Positions 53,201 through 60,983 of a DNA stretch of 64,000 bases are shown one piece after another (position 1 is the stretch's first letter; every line of letters begins with the position of its first letter). This DNA is from Metabacillus litoralis. GTDB taxonomy: Bacteria; Bacillota; Bacilli; Bacillales; Bacillaceae. The position numbers and the translations under genes are program-made. The DNA lies in the NCBI RefSeq assembly GCF_020524045.1, contig NZ_JAIVKL010000007.1, positions 124,001 to 188,000 on the forward strand. Reading direction: 5' to 3'. The notes under the pieces are model-generated. The model did not search any database. It worked only from the letters and a program-made list of their open reading frames with translations, and was not told the origin of the DNA.

Positions 53201-53545
53201 GAAAATTCTAATACCCTTTCTGACTACTATATTAAGGACGGAACATTAGAAATCCGATTACCTTGGTTATTATTAAATGTTAAAGATCCTAGTCAGAAAG
53301 AAATTATGGGTGATATTTGGTCAGAAGAAGGTCTGGATAGTAAGCAACTCATTGATTTATTAAAATTGAAAGTAGTTTTAACGAACAAGAAACAAGAAGT
53401 ACTACAAACAGCACCCGAACAAACAGGTAACTGGTTAAATTATAAATGGGAAAATTGGGATATACCAGTTACTCATGAGCGATTAAAAAAATCCTACTAT
53501 GAATTGCAGGAAGCCTACGAAGGTGCCACAGTAAAAAAAGATTAA
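50291..53545 (+). CDS. Large membrane-anchored glycoside hydrolase-like protein with CBM9-like end
   Basis: An 1084-aa exported protein with an N-terminal signal anchor (about 5-25). Residues 30-270 resemble a GATase-like Rossmann domain (MNVLIIDKTVPDQ..., KYDVLYVADGYGVY, TLIAEFNTFGSPT). About 395-780 form a TIM-barrel hydrolase-like domain (ILIKGVNMGIAKPG, NANGLRVYTIHPPAFYQAL, LGWVIGVEWDPEG with Glu552, LLVAEFGIPASRG with Glu702, MIFTWQDEWFKRTW); Glu552 and Glu702 sit where clan GH-A acid/base and nucleophile lie. The end resembles a CBM9/DOMON domain (LQIDGDHSDW). The start overlaps the glycosyltransferase stop (ATGACTAA) with AAAGGTG upstream. It probably trims, branches or tethers the exported polysaccharide. 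Confidence 0.75.
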   Translation: MTKKKILLAVSILGLLILFTSPLWTWQIKKTENMNVLIIDKTVPDQSYREHNGLIWLLNHLKIKKDNNQKYNVKEDYVGFVPTDQPPKFNVREFPDDLSKYDVLYVADGYGVYKDEYLDGGEEGDRSELLYGGIKQEEVNAINASLIENNQTLIAEFNTFGSPTEPRVRENFYHLLNLDWTGWMGRIFNDLSNKEVPVWVKDNYEKQYGEKYSFTGTGLIFVSEEDEVIVFTDKELKSEFVTFNFTENGQKQFNMNEQIQYNYWFDIVEARNEEEVQATFELSLSDKAKAELTKYDIPLKFPAVIHHQDRLYDTYYFAGDFVDHDKIPSIYQISGLTWWQKMFSFEQKGRTDTFFWKAYVPMMKKILAETQDNTSESELAHVEPEVLVKDGMKLIGSTNDKYLQVYKDGAWEDILIKGVNMGIAKPGTFPGETGITKEEYARWFDQISAMNANGLRVYTIHPPAFYQALYEHNLNREDPLYLFHGVWVNEETFLEKKNAFDPAVITDFKEEIQRTIDIIHGNATIEPRLGHASGKYEHDLSPYLLGWVIGVEWDPEGVVGTNESNPTISSYDGKYITTSGASPFEAWLAEMMDFTATYEAETYDWQHPMSFTNWVTTDLLEHPAEPSEKEDMVSVDPNLIKATSSFYPGLFASYHIYPYYPDFLNYEEEYVQYVDHRGEKNNYAGYLHDMKENHDIPLLVAEFGIPASRGMTHENVYGLDQGNHSEKEQGEYIVRLFEDIVEEDMAGGMIFTWQDEWFKRTWNTMDYDNPDQRPFWDNIQTNEQHFGLLSFDPDKKDTQLQIDGDHSDWMARNAEPIYKAENNPIENVYLSSDSRGLFVRIDYNEKLWNTEDYNTYLLLDTIGNQGQTSIPEVEGIEEQGIDFLVELKGENNSRVLIDSYYDTYYYHYGHILEMIDKKTYANQKNNGNYHQIHLTLNKELTINKEEGQVTIPFSDYETGELQYGIGNPEKENSNTLSDYYIKDGTLEIRLPWLLLNVKDPSQKEIMGDIWSEEGLDSKQLIDLLKLKVVLTNKKQEVLQTAPEQTGNWLNYKWENWDIPVTHERLKKSYYELQEAYEGATVKKD

Positions 53546-53556
53546 CCAAAACGATA

Positions 53557-53598
53557 CGCTCAGACTAAATGTTTTATATTGAGGTCTGAGCGTTTTTT
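53557..53598 (+). terminator. Terminator of the polysaccharide operon
   Basis: CGCTCAGAC pairs with GTCTGAGCG and is followed by T6. The end of the T run is also part of the target duplication of the adjacent family B element. Confidence 0.9.
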
Positions 53599-53603
53599 AA
53601 CAA

Positions 53604-53957
53604 GGCTGTTTTCACAAACTTTGTTGCTTTTAACAACTCCAAGTAAACAGCACTTTATCAAGCATGATGGCATCTTTACTTATTAAAATGGCTCTGTTAA
53701 ACTTTGTTGTTGATTTCCGTTACAGGCATTCGCTTTCCGCGGGCGGTCAGGGAGCCTCCTCGGCGCAAGCGCCTGTGGGGTCTCCCATTGACACGCTTTT
53801 CCCGCAGGAGTCTCATGCCTTTCACTCCAATCAACAAAGTGCTAAAAATCAACATTAAGCTTTAACATAGCCATTAAAATAGTAATTATTATGCTATAAG
53901 AACAATGGGCAGACAGCAATATAAGGGCAATTAGCAACAATCATTCAGAAAAGAGCC
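53604..53957. mobile_element. MITE family B, interrupted copy in reverse orientation
   Basis: It starts GGCTGTTTTCACAAACTTTGTTGCTTTTA and ends TAGCAACAATCATTCAGAAAAGAGCC, the reverse of the copy at 31424. The 8-bp duplication TTTAACAA is perfect (53596-53603 and 53958-53965). Removing the inserted family A element and its duplication leaves 163 bp, the size of the intact copy. Confidence 0.88.
53690..53872. mobile_element. MITE family A nested in the family B element
   Basis: A 183-bp element from GGCTCTGTTAAAC to TTTAACATAGCC with a perfect 8-bp duplication ATTAAAAT (53682-53689 and 53873-53880). The core CGCTTTCCGCGGGCGGTCAGGGAGCCTCCTCGGCGC... CGCAGGAGTCTCATGCC is GC-rich. No coding capacity; a frame at 53664-53858 runs through it by chance. 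Confidence 0.88.
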
Positions 53958-53986
53958 TTTAACAATTAAGGGAGAGGAGTTTAGTA

Positions 53987-54352
53987 ATGGCTAAAATATT
54001 ACTTGCAGAAGATGAAGAAGTTCTGCGTATGCTTGTTGTTGATACATTAGAAGATGAGGGATATTCAATAGATGAAGCATCTGATGGAGAAGAGGCATAT
54101 AGCCTAATTAAACAGAACCAATATGATTTAATTTTATTAGACTATATGATGCCGGTATACACAGGACTTGAACTGATTGAAATGATTCGCAAAGATCAAA
54201 ATTCAACAAAAATTATGATGTTAAGTGCGAAAAGTCAAACAGCAGATCAACAAAAAGTGTTGGATGCCGGAGCGAATTATTTTATGTCAAAACCATTTAG
54301 TCCGATTCAGCTAGTAGAAAGAATAGAGGAGATTTTAGGTGAATCTGAATAA
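53987..54352 (+). CDS. Stand-alone CheY-like response regulator
   Basis: A 121-aa single receiver domain with no output domain. Acidic pocket Asp9-Glu10, phospho-acceptor Asp52 (LILLDYMMP), Ser79 (MMLSAKS) and Lys102 (FMSKPFSP). GGGAGAGGAG precedes the ATG. It overlaps the hybrid kinase start by 14 bases, so the two form an operon. It may act as a phosphate shuttle or sink for the kinase, or relay phosphate to the Hpt domain of the GGDEF protein (inference). Confidence 0.9.
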   Translation: MAKILLAEDEEVLRMLVVDTLEDEGYSIDEASDGEEAYSLIKQNQYDLILLDYMMPVYTGLELIEMIRKDQNSTKIMMLSAKSQTADQQKVLDAGANYFMSKPFSPIQLVERIEEILGESE

Positions 54353-57233
54353 ATATCTAAAAACTAGTTTAGCAAAGCAATTTAGTTTATTAACAGCTAC
54401 GATTATTATTGCATTTAGTTGTTTAATTATTTCTTTATTAATACATCAAAACAAATTAACTCTTGATTTTCATGAGCAAAATGAGCAATTAGAAACGAAA
54501 CTTGATTTATCTTCAGACTTAGATTATGCCTTTAATTTAGCTATTTCAGAAATGAGAGCACATTTTGCGTATGAAGCCGATTCTTACTATGAAAATGTCA
54601 AAAAACAAGAAGAAAAAATTGAAGATAAAATGGTGCTTTTACAAAAATACTCAGATAATGAGGAGGATATTTTATTTTTACAAGAAGTTCAAAGGTTTTA
54701 TAGCTACTATTTTGAAGATGTTATGCCTCGATCTAAGCAACTTTTTGATGATGGCAAAAAGGCTGAAGTAATAGCTATTGCAACCGAAAATGCTTCTGAC
54801 AGAATTAGAGCGTATCAATCAAGTTTAAAACAATACACAGACAGTCTTCAACAAGCAATAGAAGATAACTACCAACAGCTTGAAAGAAATATCCTTTATA
54901 GCCAAATAGCTTTTGCAGCAGCACTATTTCTCTTAATCATTGCAATGGTTATTTACACTAGAATGATGTTAGTTAGAATTGGGAAACCATTAAAAAATCT
55001 TACACTTGCTGCGGGACAAATTGCTGAGGGAGAAACAGTCATTTTTTCTGAAACAACAAATCGTCAAGATGAATTAGGTCTCTTATCTATTGCTTTTGAG
55101 AAAATGTCAAAAAGTATACAAGATAAAGAACAGGATTTAAGTGCACAAAATGAGGAATTACTTGCTCAGCAAGATGAACTTCAAGCACAGCAATCAGAGC
55201 TTGAAGAAGCACTAGAGCTAACACAAAAGCGTGAATTGGATCTGAAGCTTCGAAATGATTTGGTTAAGGGTATCTCCAATTCCTTAAATAAGAAAGAAGT
55301 GCTTTCAAGTATTGTTGAGACAATGTGCCAAGTCATGAAAGCTGATAAAGGAATCATTGTTACTCTTGATAAAGGACATGATCATGCAAGCTTTGGTTTA
55401 TCAAAGCAGGGAGAAGAACAGTTTATTAGGCAGCTTGAATCTGGATTAATTACTAGGTTGGTTCAAACGAGAAAACCGTACACAATAAAAAGAGATTGTT
55501 ATGTAGAAGAAATGGCCTATCACACTTCTAGCTCTTATTGCTATGATATGTACATGCCTATTCCTTCATCATCAGGTAATGTCGAAGCAATTATGATGTA
55601 TTCGCGATTTTCTGATCAGTTTGATGAAAGAGAAATAGTCGAATATGAAGCATTAAGTAAACAAATAGCGATCTCATTGGATAAGATAAAGATTTATGAA
55701 CAGTCAGAACAAGAACGTTTATTAGTTCAAGATATTTTAGATAATATTAAAGAGGGAATACAGCTTGTAGATACGACAGGAACTGTGATCCAAATGAATG
55801 AAAAGCTATCTGATATGTTTCAAATTCAAAGTGATTCAGACTCATTTATTCAAAGCACGTACGAAAAATGGGTGAAAATATTATCAATGTCAGTTGAAAA
55901 TAAACATGAACTCAAGAAGTTTCTTGACAAGGTCATAATTGAAGGTAAATTTGCGGAATCATCTTTTATTTATCATCAACAAAGTCCTGTGAAACGAGTA
56001 GTCCAAATTTATTGTGAGCCTTTAACAAGAAAAGGAGAAACGTTCGGTACTGTTATCGTACACAGAGATATCACAAAAGAATACGAAGTGGATTTAATGA
56101 AATCAGAGTTTGTGAGTACTGTTAGTCATGAATTAAGAACACCACTTGCAAGTGTGCTTGGTTTTACAGAACTAATGCTTAATAAAGAATTAAAACCAGA
56201 AAGACAGAAGAAATATTTAACAACTATTTATCAAGAAGCTAAGAGACTAACAGCTCTTATTAACGATTTCTTAGATGTACAACGAATGGAAGCTGGCAAG
56301 CAAACCTATGATAAAAAATATGATGATATCTTGCCTCTTCTAACATCTATCGTTGAAACGAATCAAATAAATAGTCCAAATCACACCATACATGTTACAA
56401 CAGAAACAAACAATACTATGGTATTAGGTGATAAGGATAAAATAAGCCAAGTTTTTAATAACTTACTAAATAACGCTATTAAATATTCACCTGATGGTGG
56501 AAATGTATATGTAGATGTATACGAAGATGGTCCCAACTTGAAAATAGCAGTTAAGGATGAAGGACTTGGAATTCCTGCAGAAGCTATAGAAAAGTTGTTT
56601 ACTAAGTTTTATCGAGTCGATAACACAGATCGACGAAGAATTGGTGGAACTGGATTAGGCTTGGCTATTGTAAAAGAAATTATGAAAGCACATGATGGAG
56701 AGATCTCTGTGCAATCAGAACTTAAGGAAGGTAGCACATTTACTGTAAGTTTTCCACTTGTTATTGGTATACAGAATCCTTTCCAAGACTCTAGCCAAGT
56801 TAATGATAATAATAAAGTAAATGTAATTATTGTTGAGGATGATAGTAGTCTCGCACAATTGTTACAAGCAGAGCTAGAAGAAAGTCATTTTCATGTAAAA
56901 GTATATAATGATGGAGATACAGCATTAAAAGCAATAAAAACGGAACAACCCGATGCAATCGTTCTTGATATCATGCTTGAGGAAAAAGGAATCAATGGCT
57001 GGGATATAATCAAGGAATTAAAGGAAATTGATCAATTACAATCAATCCCAATTTTTATTTCTTCAGCTTTAGATGAAAAAGAAAAAGGTCTTGCATTAGG
57101 TGCTAATGAGTATTTAGTTAAACCATATCAACCTAGCAAGTTATCGAAGCTTATTCTTCAGACCTTGCTAAAAAAAGATTGGAGCGGTCAAATCCTTGTT
57201 CCAAGTGAAAGTAATGATGAAAACTCTTATTAA
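54339..57233 (+). CDS. Hybrid sensor histidine kinase (4HB-HAMP-GAF-PAS-HisKA-HATPase-REC)
   Basis: A 964-aa membrane kinase. Helix 1 is at about residues 13-36. An extracytoplasmic four-helix bundle sensor follows (40-185), then helix 2 (about 187-207), HAMP (210-262) and a Gln/Glu-rich coiled coil (262-300). Next are a GAF domain (about 305-450), a PAS domain (460-585), HisKA with VSTVSHELRTPL (about 592-603), HATPase (NLLNNAIKYSPDGG, DEGLGIP, GGTGLGLAIVKEIM), and a C-terminal receiver (VIIVEDDSSLAQLL, Asp in IVLDIMLEEKG, Lys in YLVKPYQPS). The start is GTG, about seven bases after GAGGAG. The sensor resembles chemoreceptor 4HB domains. The ligand is unknown. Confidence 0.92.
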   Translation: MNLNKYLKTSLAKQFSLLTATIIIAFSCLIISLLIHQNKLTLDFHEQNEQLETKLDLSSDLDYAFNLAISEMRAHFAYEADSYYENVKKQEEKIEDKMVLLQKYSDNEEDILFLQEVQRFYSYYFEDVMPRSKQLFDDGKKAEVIAIATENASDRIRAYQSSLKQYTDSLQQAIEDNYQQLERNILYSQIAFAAALFLLIIAMVIYTRMMLVRIGKPLKNLTLAAGQIAEGETVIFSETTNRQDELGLLSIAFEKMSKSIQDKEQDLSAQNEELLAQQDELQAQQSELEEALELTQKRELDLKLRNDLVKGISNSLNKKEVLSSIVETMCQVMKADKGIIVTLDKGHDHASFGLSKQGEEQFIRQLESGLITRLVQTRKPYTIKRDCYVEEMAYHTSSSYCYDMYMPIPSSSGNVEAIMMYSRFSDQFDEREIVEYEALSKQIAISLDKIKIYEQSEQERLLVQDILDNIKEGIQLVDTTGTVIQMNEKLSDMFQIQSDSDSFIQSTYEKWVKILSMSVENKHELKKFLDKVIIEGKFAESSFIYHQQSPVKRVVQIYCEPLTRKGETFGTVIVHRDITKEYEVDLMKSEFVSTVSHELRTPLASVLGFTELMLNKELKPERQKKYLTTIYQEAKRLTALINDFLDVQRMEAGKQTYDKKYDDILPLLTSIVETNQINSPNHTIHVTTETNNTMVLGDKDKISQVFNNLLNNAIKYSPDGGNVYVDVYEDGPNLKIAVKDEGLGIPAEAIEKLFTKFYRVDNTDRRRIGGTGLGLAIVKEIMKAHDGEISVQSELKEGSTFTVSFPLVIGIQNPFQDSSQVNDNNKVNVIIVEDDSSLAQLLQAELEESHFHVKVYNDGDTALKAIKTEQPDAIVLDIMLEEKGINGWDIIKELKEIDQLQSIPIFISSALDEKEKGLALGANEYLVKPYQPSKLSKLILQTLLKKDWSGQILVPSESNDENSY

Positions 57234-57258
57234 AGAATGAAAGTTAGTGAAAAAAGAG

Positions 57259-57559
57259 GTTGGGACGTACTTAAATAAGTCATTCAAAAGACGAACTAAC
57301 CTAAATTCAGTTAAGTTGAAAGAAACAAGTTTGTTCCATTGCGCTGCAGACATAAGATTCGCCGGGGAGGAAGCTAAGCCTCCTCGGCGCAAGCACCTGT
57401 GGGGTCTCAGCCTTTCCTCTGCACCCGCAGGAGTCAAATGTCTTCCGCTCCATTCCACTAGTTCTTAAAAATAGTGTGCAAAATCAAAAAAACTATTGAA
57501 GACTGTAAACCCGAACTATTAGGCGAATGTTTAATTGACATATCACCTAATGATTCGGG
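57259..57559. repeat. Long repeat, left arm of an inverted pair around yugU
   Basis: It reads GGTTGGGACGTACTTAAATAAGTCATTCA..., then GTTCCATTGCGCTGCAGAC, CCGGGGAGG, a GC-rich core with CGCAGGAGTC, CTTCCGCTCCATT, TTAAAAATAG and AAAATCAAAAAAA. It ends in the hairpin CCCGAACTATTAGG...CCTAATGATTCGGG (57510-57559), which has a T run and can act as a terminator. Frames on both strands here are artefacts. The following 300 bp to yugU hold a remnant of a family A left end (CTGATTTCCGTTACATGAATTC, about 57628) and a small CTCCCTA/TAGGGAG hairpin. Confidence 0.75.
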
Positions 57560-57861
57560 TTTTTCCTTAGCTTAAATACTTATTTTAGTATGTTGTTTTT
57601 ACAAGTTTTCGTAAATCTGTGTTGCTGATTTCCGTTACATGAATTCACTATTTTGTCTAGAAAAATTTAACCTCTTTTGCTTCTGTTGAAAACTCCCTAA
57701 TAGAAGCATTTTAAGTAGGGAGTAAGTAACTTGTGAAAAGATCAACGATTCGGTAAGGTTGAATAAATATTACTGGAAATGATTATATACCTCTTATAAG
57801 TTTACAAGCTGTGTAATAACGGTAATATATAGGTAGGTAATCAGGAAGGGTGGCGTTAGAT

Positions 57862-58260
57862 ATGGTAAAAAAACATTCGATCAAAACAAATATGCGAGAT
57901 GAAATGATTGATATTACAAATATTGTTCAAGAATTTGTTTATGAAGAAAATATTCAAGAAGGTGCAATTATTGTTTATTGCCCACATACTACTGCAGGTA
58001 TCACAATTAATGAAAATGCAGATCCAGACGTGAAGAGCGATATGTTAAGAAGATTTGATGAAATCTATCCGTGGAATGTTGTAAAAGATATGCATGCTGA
58101 AGGAAATACTGCTTCACATATGAAAGCGAGTACTGTAGGAGCTTCACAAACGATCATTGTTACAAAAAGGGGATTGCTGTTAGGTACATGGCAAGGAATT
58201 TATTTTTGTGAATTTGACGGACCTAGACAGAGGGATTTTTACCTTAAAACTTTAAATTAA
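57862..58260 (+). CDS. yugU: UPF0047 family protein YugU
   Basis: A 132-aa YjbQ/UPF0047 protein. Conserved features are IVYCPHTTAGITINENADPDVKSDM (His and Asn near residues 43-52), NVVKDMHAEGNTASHMKAS (two His, about 78-88) and GLLLGTWQGIYFCEFDGPRQRDF, which form a metal-bound active site in the structure of the family. Weak thiamine-phosphate synthase activity has been reported for E. coli YjbQ; the true role is open. ATG 57862 gives the family's usual length; the GTG at 57850 is nearly in contact with the SD. In B. subtilis yugU closes the same gene block. Confidence 0.9.
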   Translation: MVKKHSIKTNMRDEMIDITNIVQEFVYEENIQEGAIIVYCPHTTAGITINENADPDVKSDMLRRFDEIYPWNVVKDMHAEGNTASHMKASTVGASQTIIVTKRGLLLGTWQGIYFCEFDGPRQRDFYLKTLN

Positions 58261-58345
58261 TGGATGTATTTAATTCTTACTTTAGTTACTTTCTTTATGG
58301 TAAAATGAGTAAAATAAATGAGAACTTGTTCGTTTGAGGTGATGT

Positions 58346-58585
58346 ATGGAATTTTTACTAATTCTTATTATCTTTCCAGCTTTGATTCTGCTTTTATCAA
58401 CATTTGGATATATGATTACAAAAAAAAGTTATGTAACACCAGCACTCATTTTTGTTGTATTTTCTTTTATAATGTTGATTTTCTTTAATGAGACTTTTTT
58501 TATATGGGTGATTGCTTATACTGTGTTGTCAATTATCATGACATCTTTACTAATCTTATTTAAAAAGTTTTATTCCAAAAAATAA
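58346..58585 (+). CDS. 79-aa membrane protein (DUF2651/YbeF-like)
   Basis: Three hydrophobic segments (residues 3-22, 30-48 and 50-72) end in a basic tail (KKFYSKK). The motif IIFPALILLLSTFGYMITKKSY resembles the YbeF/DUF2651 group of small Bacillus membrane proteins. The assignment is by eye. TTTGAGGTG lies before the ATG and TAAAAT (58302-58307) could be a -10. Function unknown. Confidence 0.6.
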   Translation: MEFLLILIIFPALILLLSTFGYMITKKSYVTPALIFVVFSFIMLIFFNETFFIWVIAYTVLSIIMTSLLILFKKFYSKK

Positions 58586-58714
58586 GTGATCTGATACGTT
58601 TAGGTAAAAACTTAAAGTTTTTACTGACAACGCCGTTTGTTGGACTACATCAATAATGGTCTTCGATTTCTATGAAGATAAAAGCTAGCACATAAGTATT
58701 TCGATAATAATAAA

Positions 58715-58975
58715 TCCGAATTATTAGGTGGTATTTCAGTTGATCTTTTCCTAATAGTTCGGATTTTTATTTTTAAAAATATTTTTTTGATTTTGCCTGC
58801 TATTTTTAATAACTGACGAAATGGAGCGGAAGTGCTGAGACCTAGAGGTGTAGCCGAGAAGAGGTTTAAGTCTCCCCGGCTATTTTTGAGTCTGCAGCGC
58901 AATGGAACGAATTTGTTTGTTCCGCCTTATCTGATCAAGACCATTATGAATGATTTCTTTAATTATGTCTCAGCC
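58715..58975. repeat. Long repeat, right arm of the inverted pair around yugU
   Basis: The reverse complement matches 57259-57559 in order. It shares the hairpin (TCCGAATTATTAGG 58715-58728 with CCTAATAGTTCGGA 58750-58763), AAAATCAAAAAAA, TTAAAAATAG, CTTCCGCTCCATT, CCGGGGAG, a perfect GTTCCATTGCGCTGCAGAC (19 bp), and the GG(C/T)TG(A/G)GAC end. No gene lies between 58586 and 59059. Confidence 0.75.
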
Positions 58976-59059
58976 ACTAAAAATGTGATAGTAGCAGTTA
59001 TTTGTACTTAGAGAGAAATTAGTAATTAAAGTATAAGCTTAGGTAAAAAGGATGTTTTG

Positions 59060-59881
59060 TTATAGTGATACGATATTACGTCCAACTCTCACTACAATAG
59101 AGTTTGTTGCGATGAAAGTTGTTTCGTTATTTCGTGAATAAACTCGAGAAAATTGATATAAATAGTTATCATCAATTCGTGTGACTTGTGATAATAAATG
59201 GGCCGATTCGGTAGCCTGTGCACTTCTTCTTTTATTTAACGCTTCAATTATACCTTCAGCTGTTTTAATGCCTATACCATGACCAAAATATAAATCATTT
59301 CCTAAATCAATGGCATTTTCTCCTTGCCACTGAGGAGTATTTGGATTGAATTGTGGATTATTAAAATATAAACAATCTCCGGGTAGATAATCATTTCCCC
59401 GATTTGTATATATGGGTAAATCTTCATCTGATTGCCAGTCACGTAAATATAAGCCTTGGTACAGTCGATCAAATTGTCTTGAATCTATTGAGGATAATAC
59501 ACCTGTATAAAAGATAATAACCATAGCTGTTGCACATTCAAAACCATATAATAGGCCATTTTCATAAATATCTTTTATTGCCACAGACGGTTTTACGCCG
59601 GATTTAAGTTTAAAGCCACCTTGTGCTGTTAACTGCCAATAGTTTTCATTACAATGTGCTCTTTCAAATGTAGTGAATTTAGCTTTACTAGCATATAGAT
59701 TACGTGCCGAGTTAATGATTTCTAATCGAAGATGGAGGACAAATTTTAAATGTTCATGATTTAAAAAAGAATACTTATTATTGTAGCGACTCATCTTTGC
59801 AATTATTTCATTTTGCTCTGTAGAATAGGAAGATGAGGTTAGTTGGTTTTCACTTTGAGGTTGATTTCTAATGATAATCAT
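59060..59881 (-). CDS. tgl: Spore coat protein-glutamine gamma-glutamyltransferase Tgl
   Basis: A 273-aa transglutaminase that crosslinks spore coat proteins. The catalytic cysteine is Cys116 in YGFECATAM. Downstream are the family's FYTGVLSSIDSRQFDRLYQGLYLRDWQSDEDL, DYLPGDCLYFNNPQFNPNTPQWQGENAIDLGNDLYFGHGIGI and SHL-type ending. Cys116 is at the same residue number as in B. subtilis Tgl. GGAGGG lies seven bases before the ATG. Expression in the mother cell late in sporulation is expected from the family. Confidence 0.93.
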   Translation of the reverse strand: MIIIRNQPQSENQLTSSSYSTEQNEIIAKMSRYNNKYSFLNHEHLKFVLHLRLEIINSARNLYASKAKFTTFERAHCNENYWQLTAQGGFKLKSGVKPSVAIKDIYENGLLYGFECATAMVIIFYTGVLSSIDSRQFDRLYQGLYLRDWQSDEDLPIYTNRGNDYLPGDCLYFNNPQFNPNTPQWQGENAIDLGNDLYFGHGIGIKTAEGIIEALNKRRSAQATESAHLLSQVTRIDDNYLYQFSRVYSRNNETTFIATNSIVVRVGRNIVSL

Positions 59882-60011
59882 AATTACCCTCCGATATATA
59901 AGTCATAATAAAGTATATGGTTAAGAATCATTGTGTAGAAATAGGAATTAAGATGAAGAACTAAAAAAAGGATAAGATCCTAATGAAGAGAATCAAACCC
60001 TTTTTTATGAA

Positions 60012-60818
60012 TTATTTTTGATTTTCAGGAATTTCTTTTTCGTCAAAGGTTTCTGCTAATTTTCTTAGGTCAGTTGTTAGTTCATCATCTGCCATCGGAA
60101 GGCCATGTCCACTAATTGCGACAGTAGGTTTTAATGCTTCGAGTTTCTTAACAGACTCTGATGCTGCTTTCCAATCGGTGGTGAAGTAAGCAGGTGGTCC
60201 GTGCATTTCTTGTTTTTGTGTCATAACATCATATAGAGATTCCTGTTCCACAGTTGTAAAAGCATCTCCAACTACTAGTGCCGAATCACGATCTCTAAAA
60301 AGAGAGATATGTCCTGGTGTGTGCCCAGGAGTATGAATAAAACGCCAATCTTTTAGTGGAGGCACAATTCCGTCATCTTGAAGCAATTGTAAATGGGTGC
60401 TGATATCTATACTATGTCTAGGGAACATAGGAGACATTTTCGCCACCAAACCCTCGACTTCAGGATTTGGTGGTGGATAATCGGATTTTCCTGTTAAAAA
60501 GGGAGCTTCTAAAGAATGAGCATATACTGGTACATCCCATTCTTTTATTAAGTCATGAATTGCTCCAACATGATCAAAATGTCCGTGTGTTAATACAATG
60601 TTAGTCGCTTTGGCATTTTCACCAAATCTCTTTTTTGCTTCATTTATGATCAGGTCAGCTGACCCAGGCATTCCCGCATCAATTAAGACAAATTCGTTTG
60701 TCTCTTTCGGATTACCTATAAAGCAAATGTTGACAATTTGTACAGATAAACAAAATACATCAGGTAGAACCTCAATTCCCATCCCACTTGTTATTGAAGT
60801 CATAGGCATTTTTTCCAT
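60012..60818 (-). CDS. Metallo-beta-lactamase-fold hydrolase
   Basis: A 268-aa glyoxalase II-type MBL protein. The metal motif is LTHGHFDHVGAIHDL (His, His, Asp, His near residues 79-84), HTPGHTPGHISLF supplies the third His near 163, VVGDAFTT the bridging Asp, and AISGHGLP the last His. No signal peptide. The substrate is unknown; similar proteins are annotated as hydroxyacylglutathione or quorum-lactone hydrolases without proof. GGAGG lies six bases before the ATG at 60818; the GTG at 60824 overlaps the SD. It diverges from the ABM gene. Confidence 0.88.
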   Translation of the reverse strand: MEKMPMTSITSGMGIEVLPDVFCLSVQIVNICFIGNPKETNEFVLIDAGMPGSADLIINEAKKRFGENAKATNIVLTHGHFDHVGAIHDLIKEWDVPVYAHSLEAPFLTGKSDYPPPNPEVEGLVAKMSPMFPRHSIDISTHLQLLQDDGIVPPLKDWRFIHTPGHTPGHISLFRDRDSALVVGDAFTTVEQESLYDVMTQKQEMHGPPAYFTTDWKAASESVKKLEALKPTVAISGHGLPMADDELTTDLRKLAETFDEKEIPENQK

Positions 60819-60983
60819 AATCACCCTCCATATATCAATTTCTATGATAGTATCTCTAATTCCCTGAAGTAGTATGAGTGTTTTTAACTTCGCATGTGGA
60901 TAAAAGGTTTTAACGATAATTTAGTTGCTTTATAATAAGAGAATGAAAGAAATAATAACAATTTATGTAGGGAGAGTTTTTTC

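Noticed and set aside
53664-53858. 64-aa frame on the plus strand
   Set aside because: It lies wholly in the nested MITEs and is chance.
57168-57468. Overlapping frames on both strands (57168-57458 minus, 57247-57468 plus)
   Set aside because: Both run through the long intergenic repeat with its GC-rich core and have unnatural composition.
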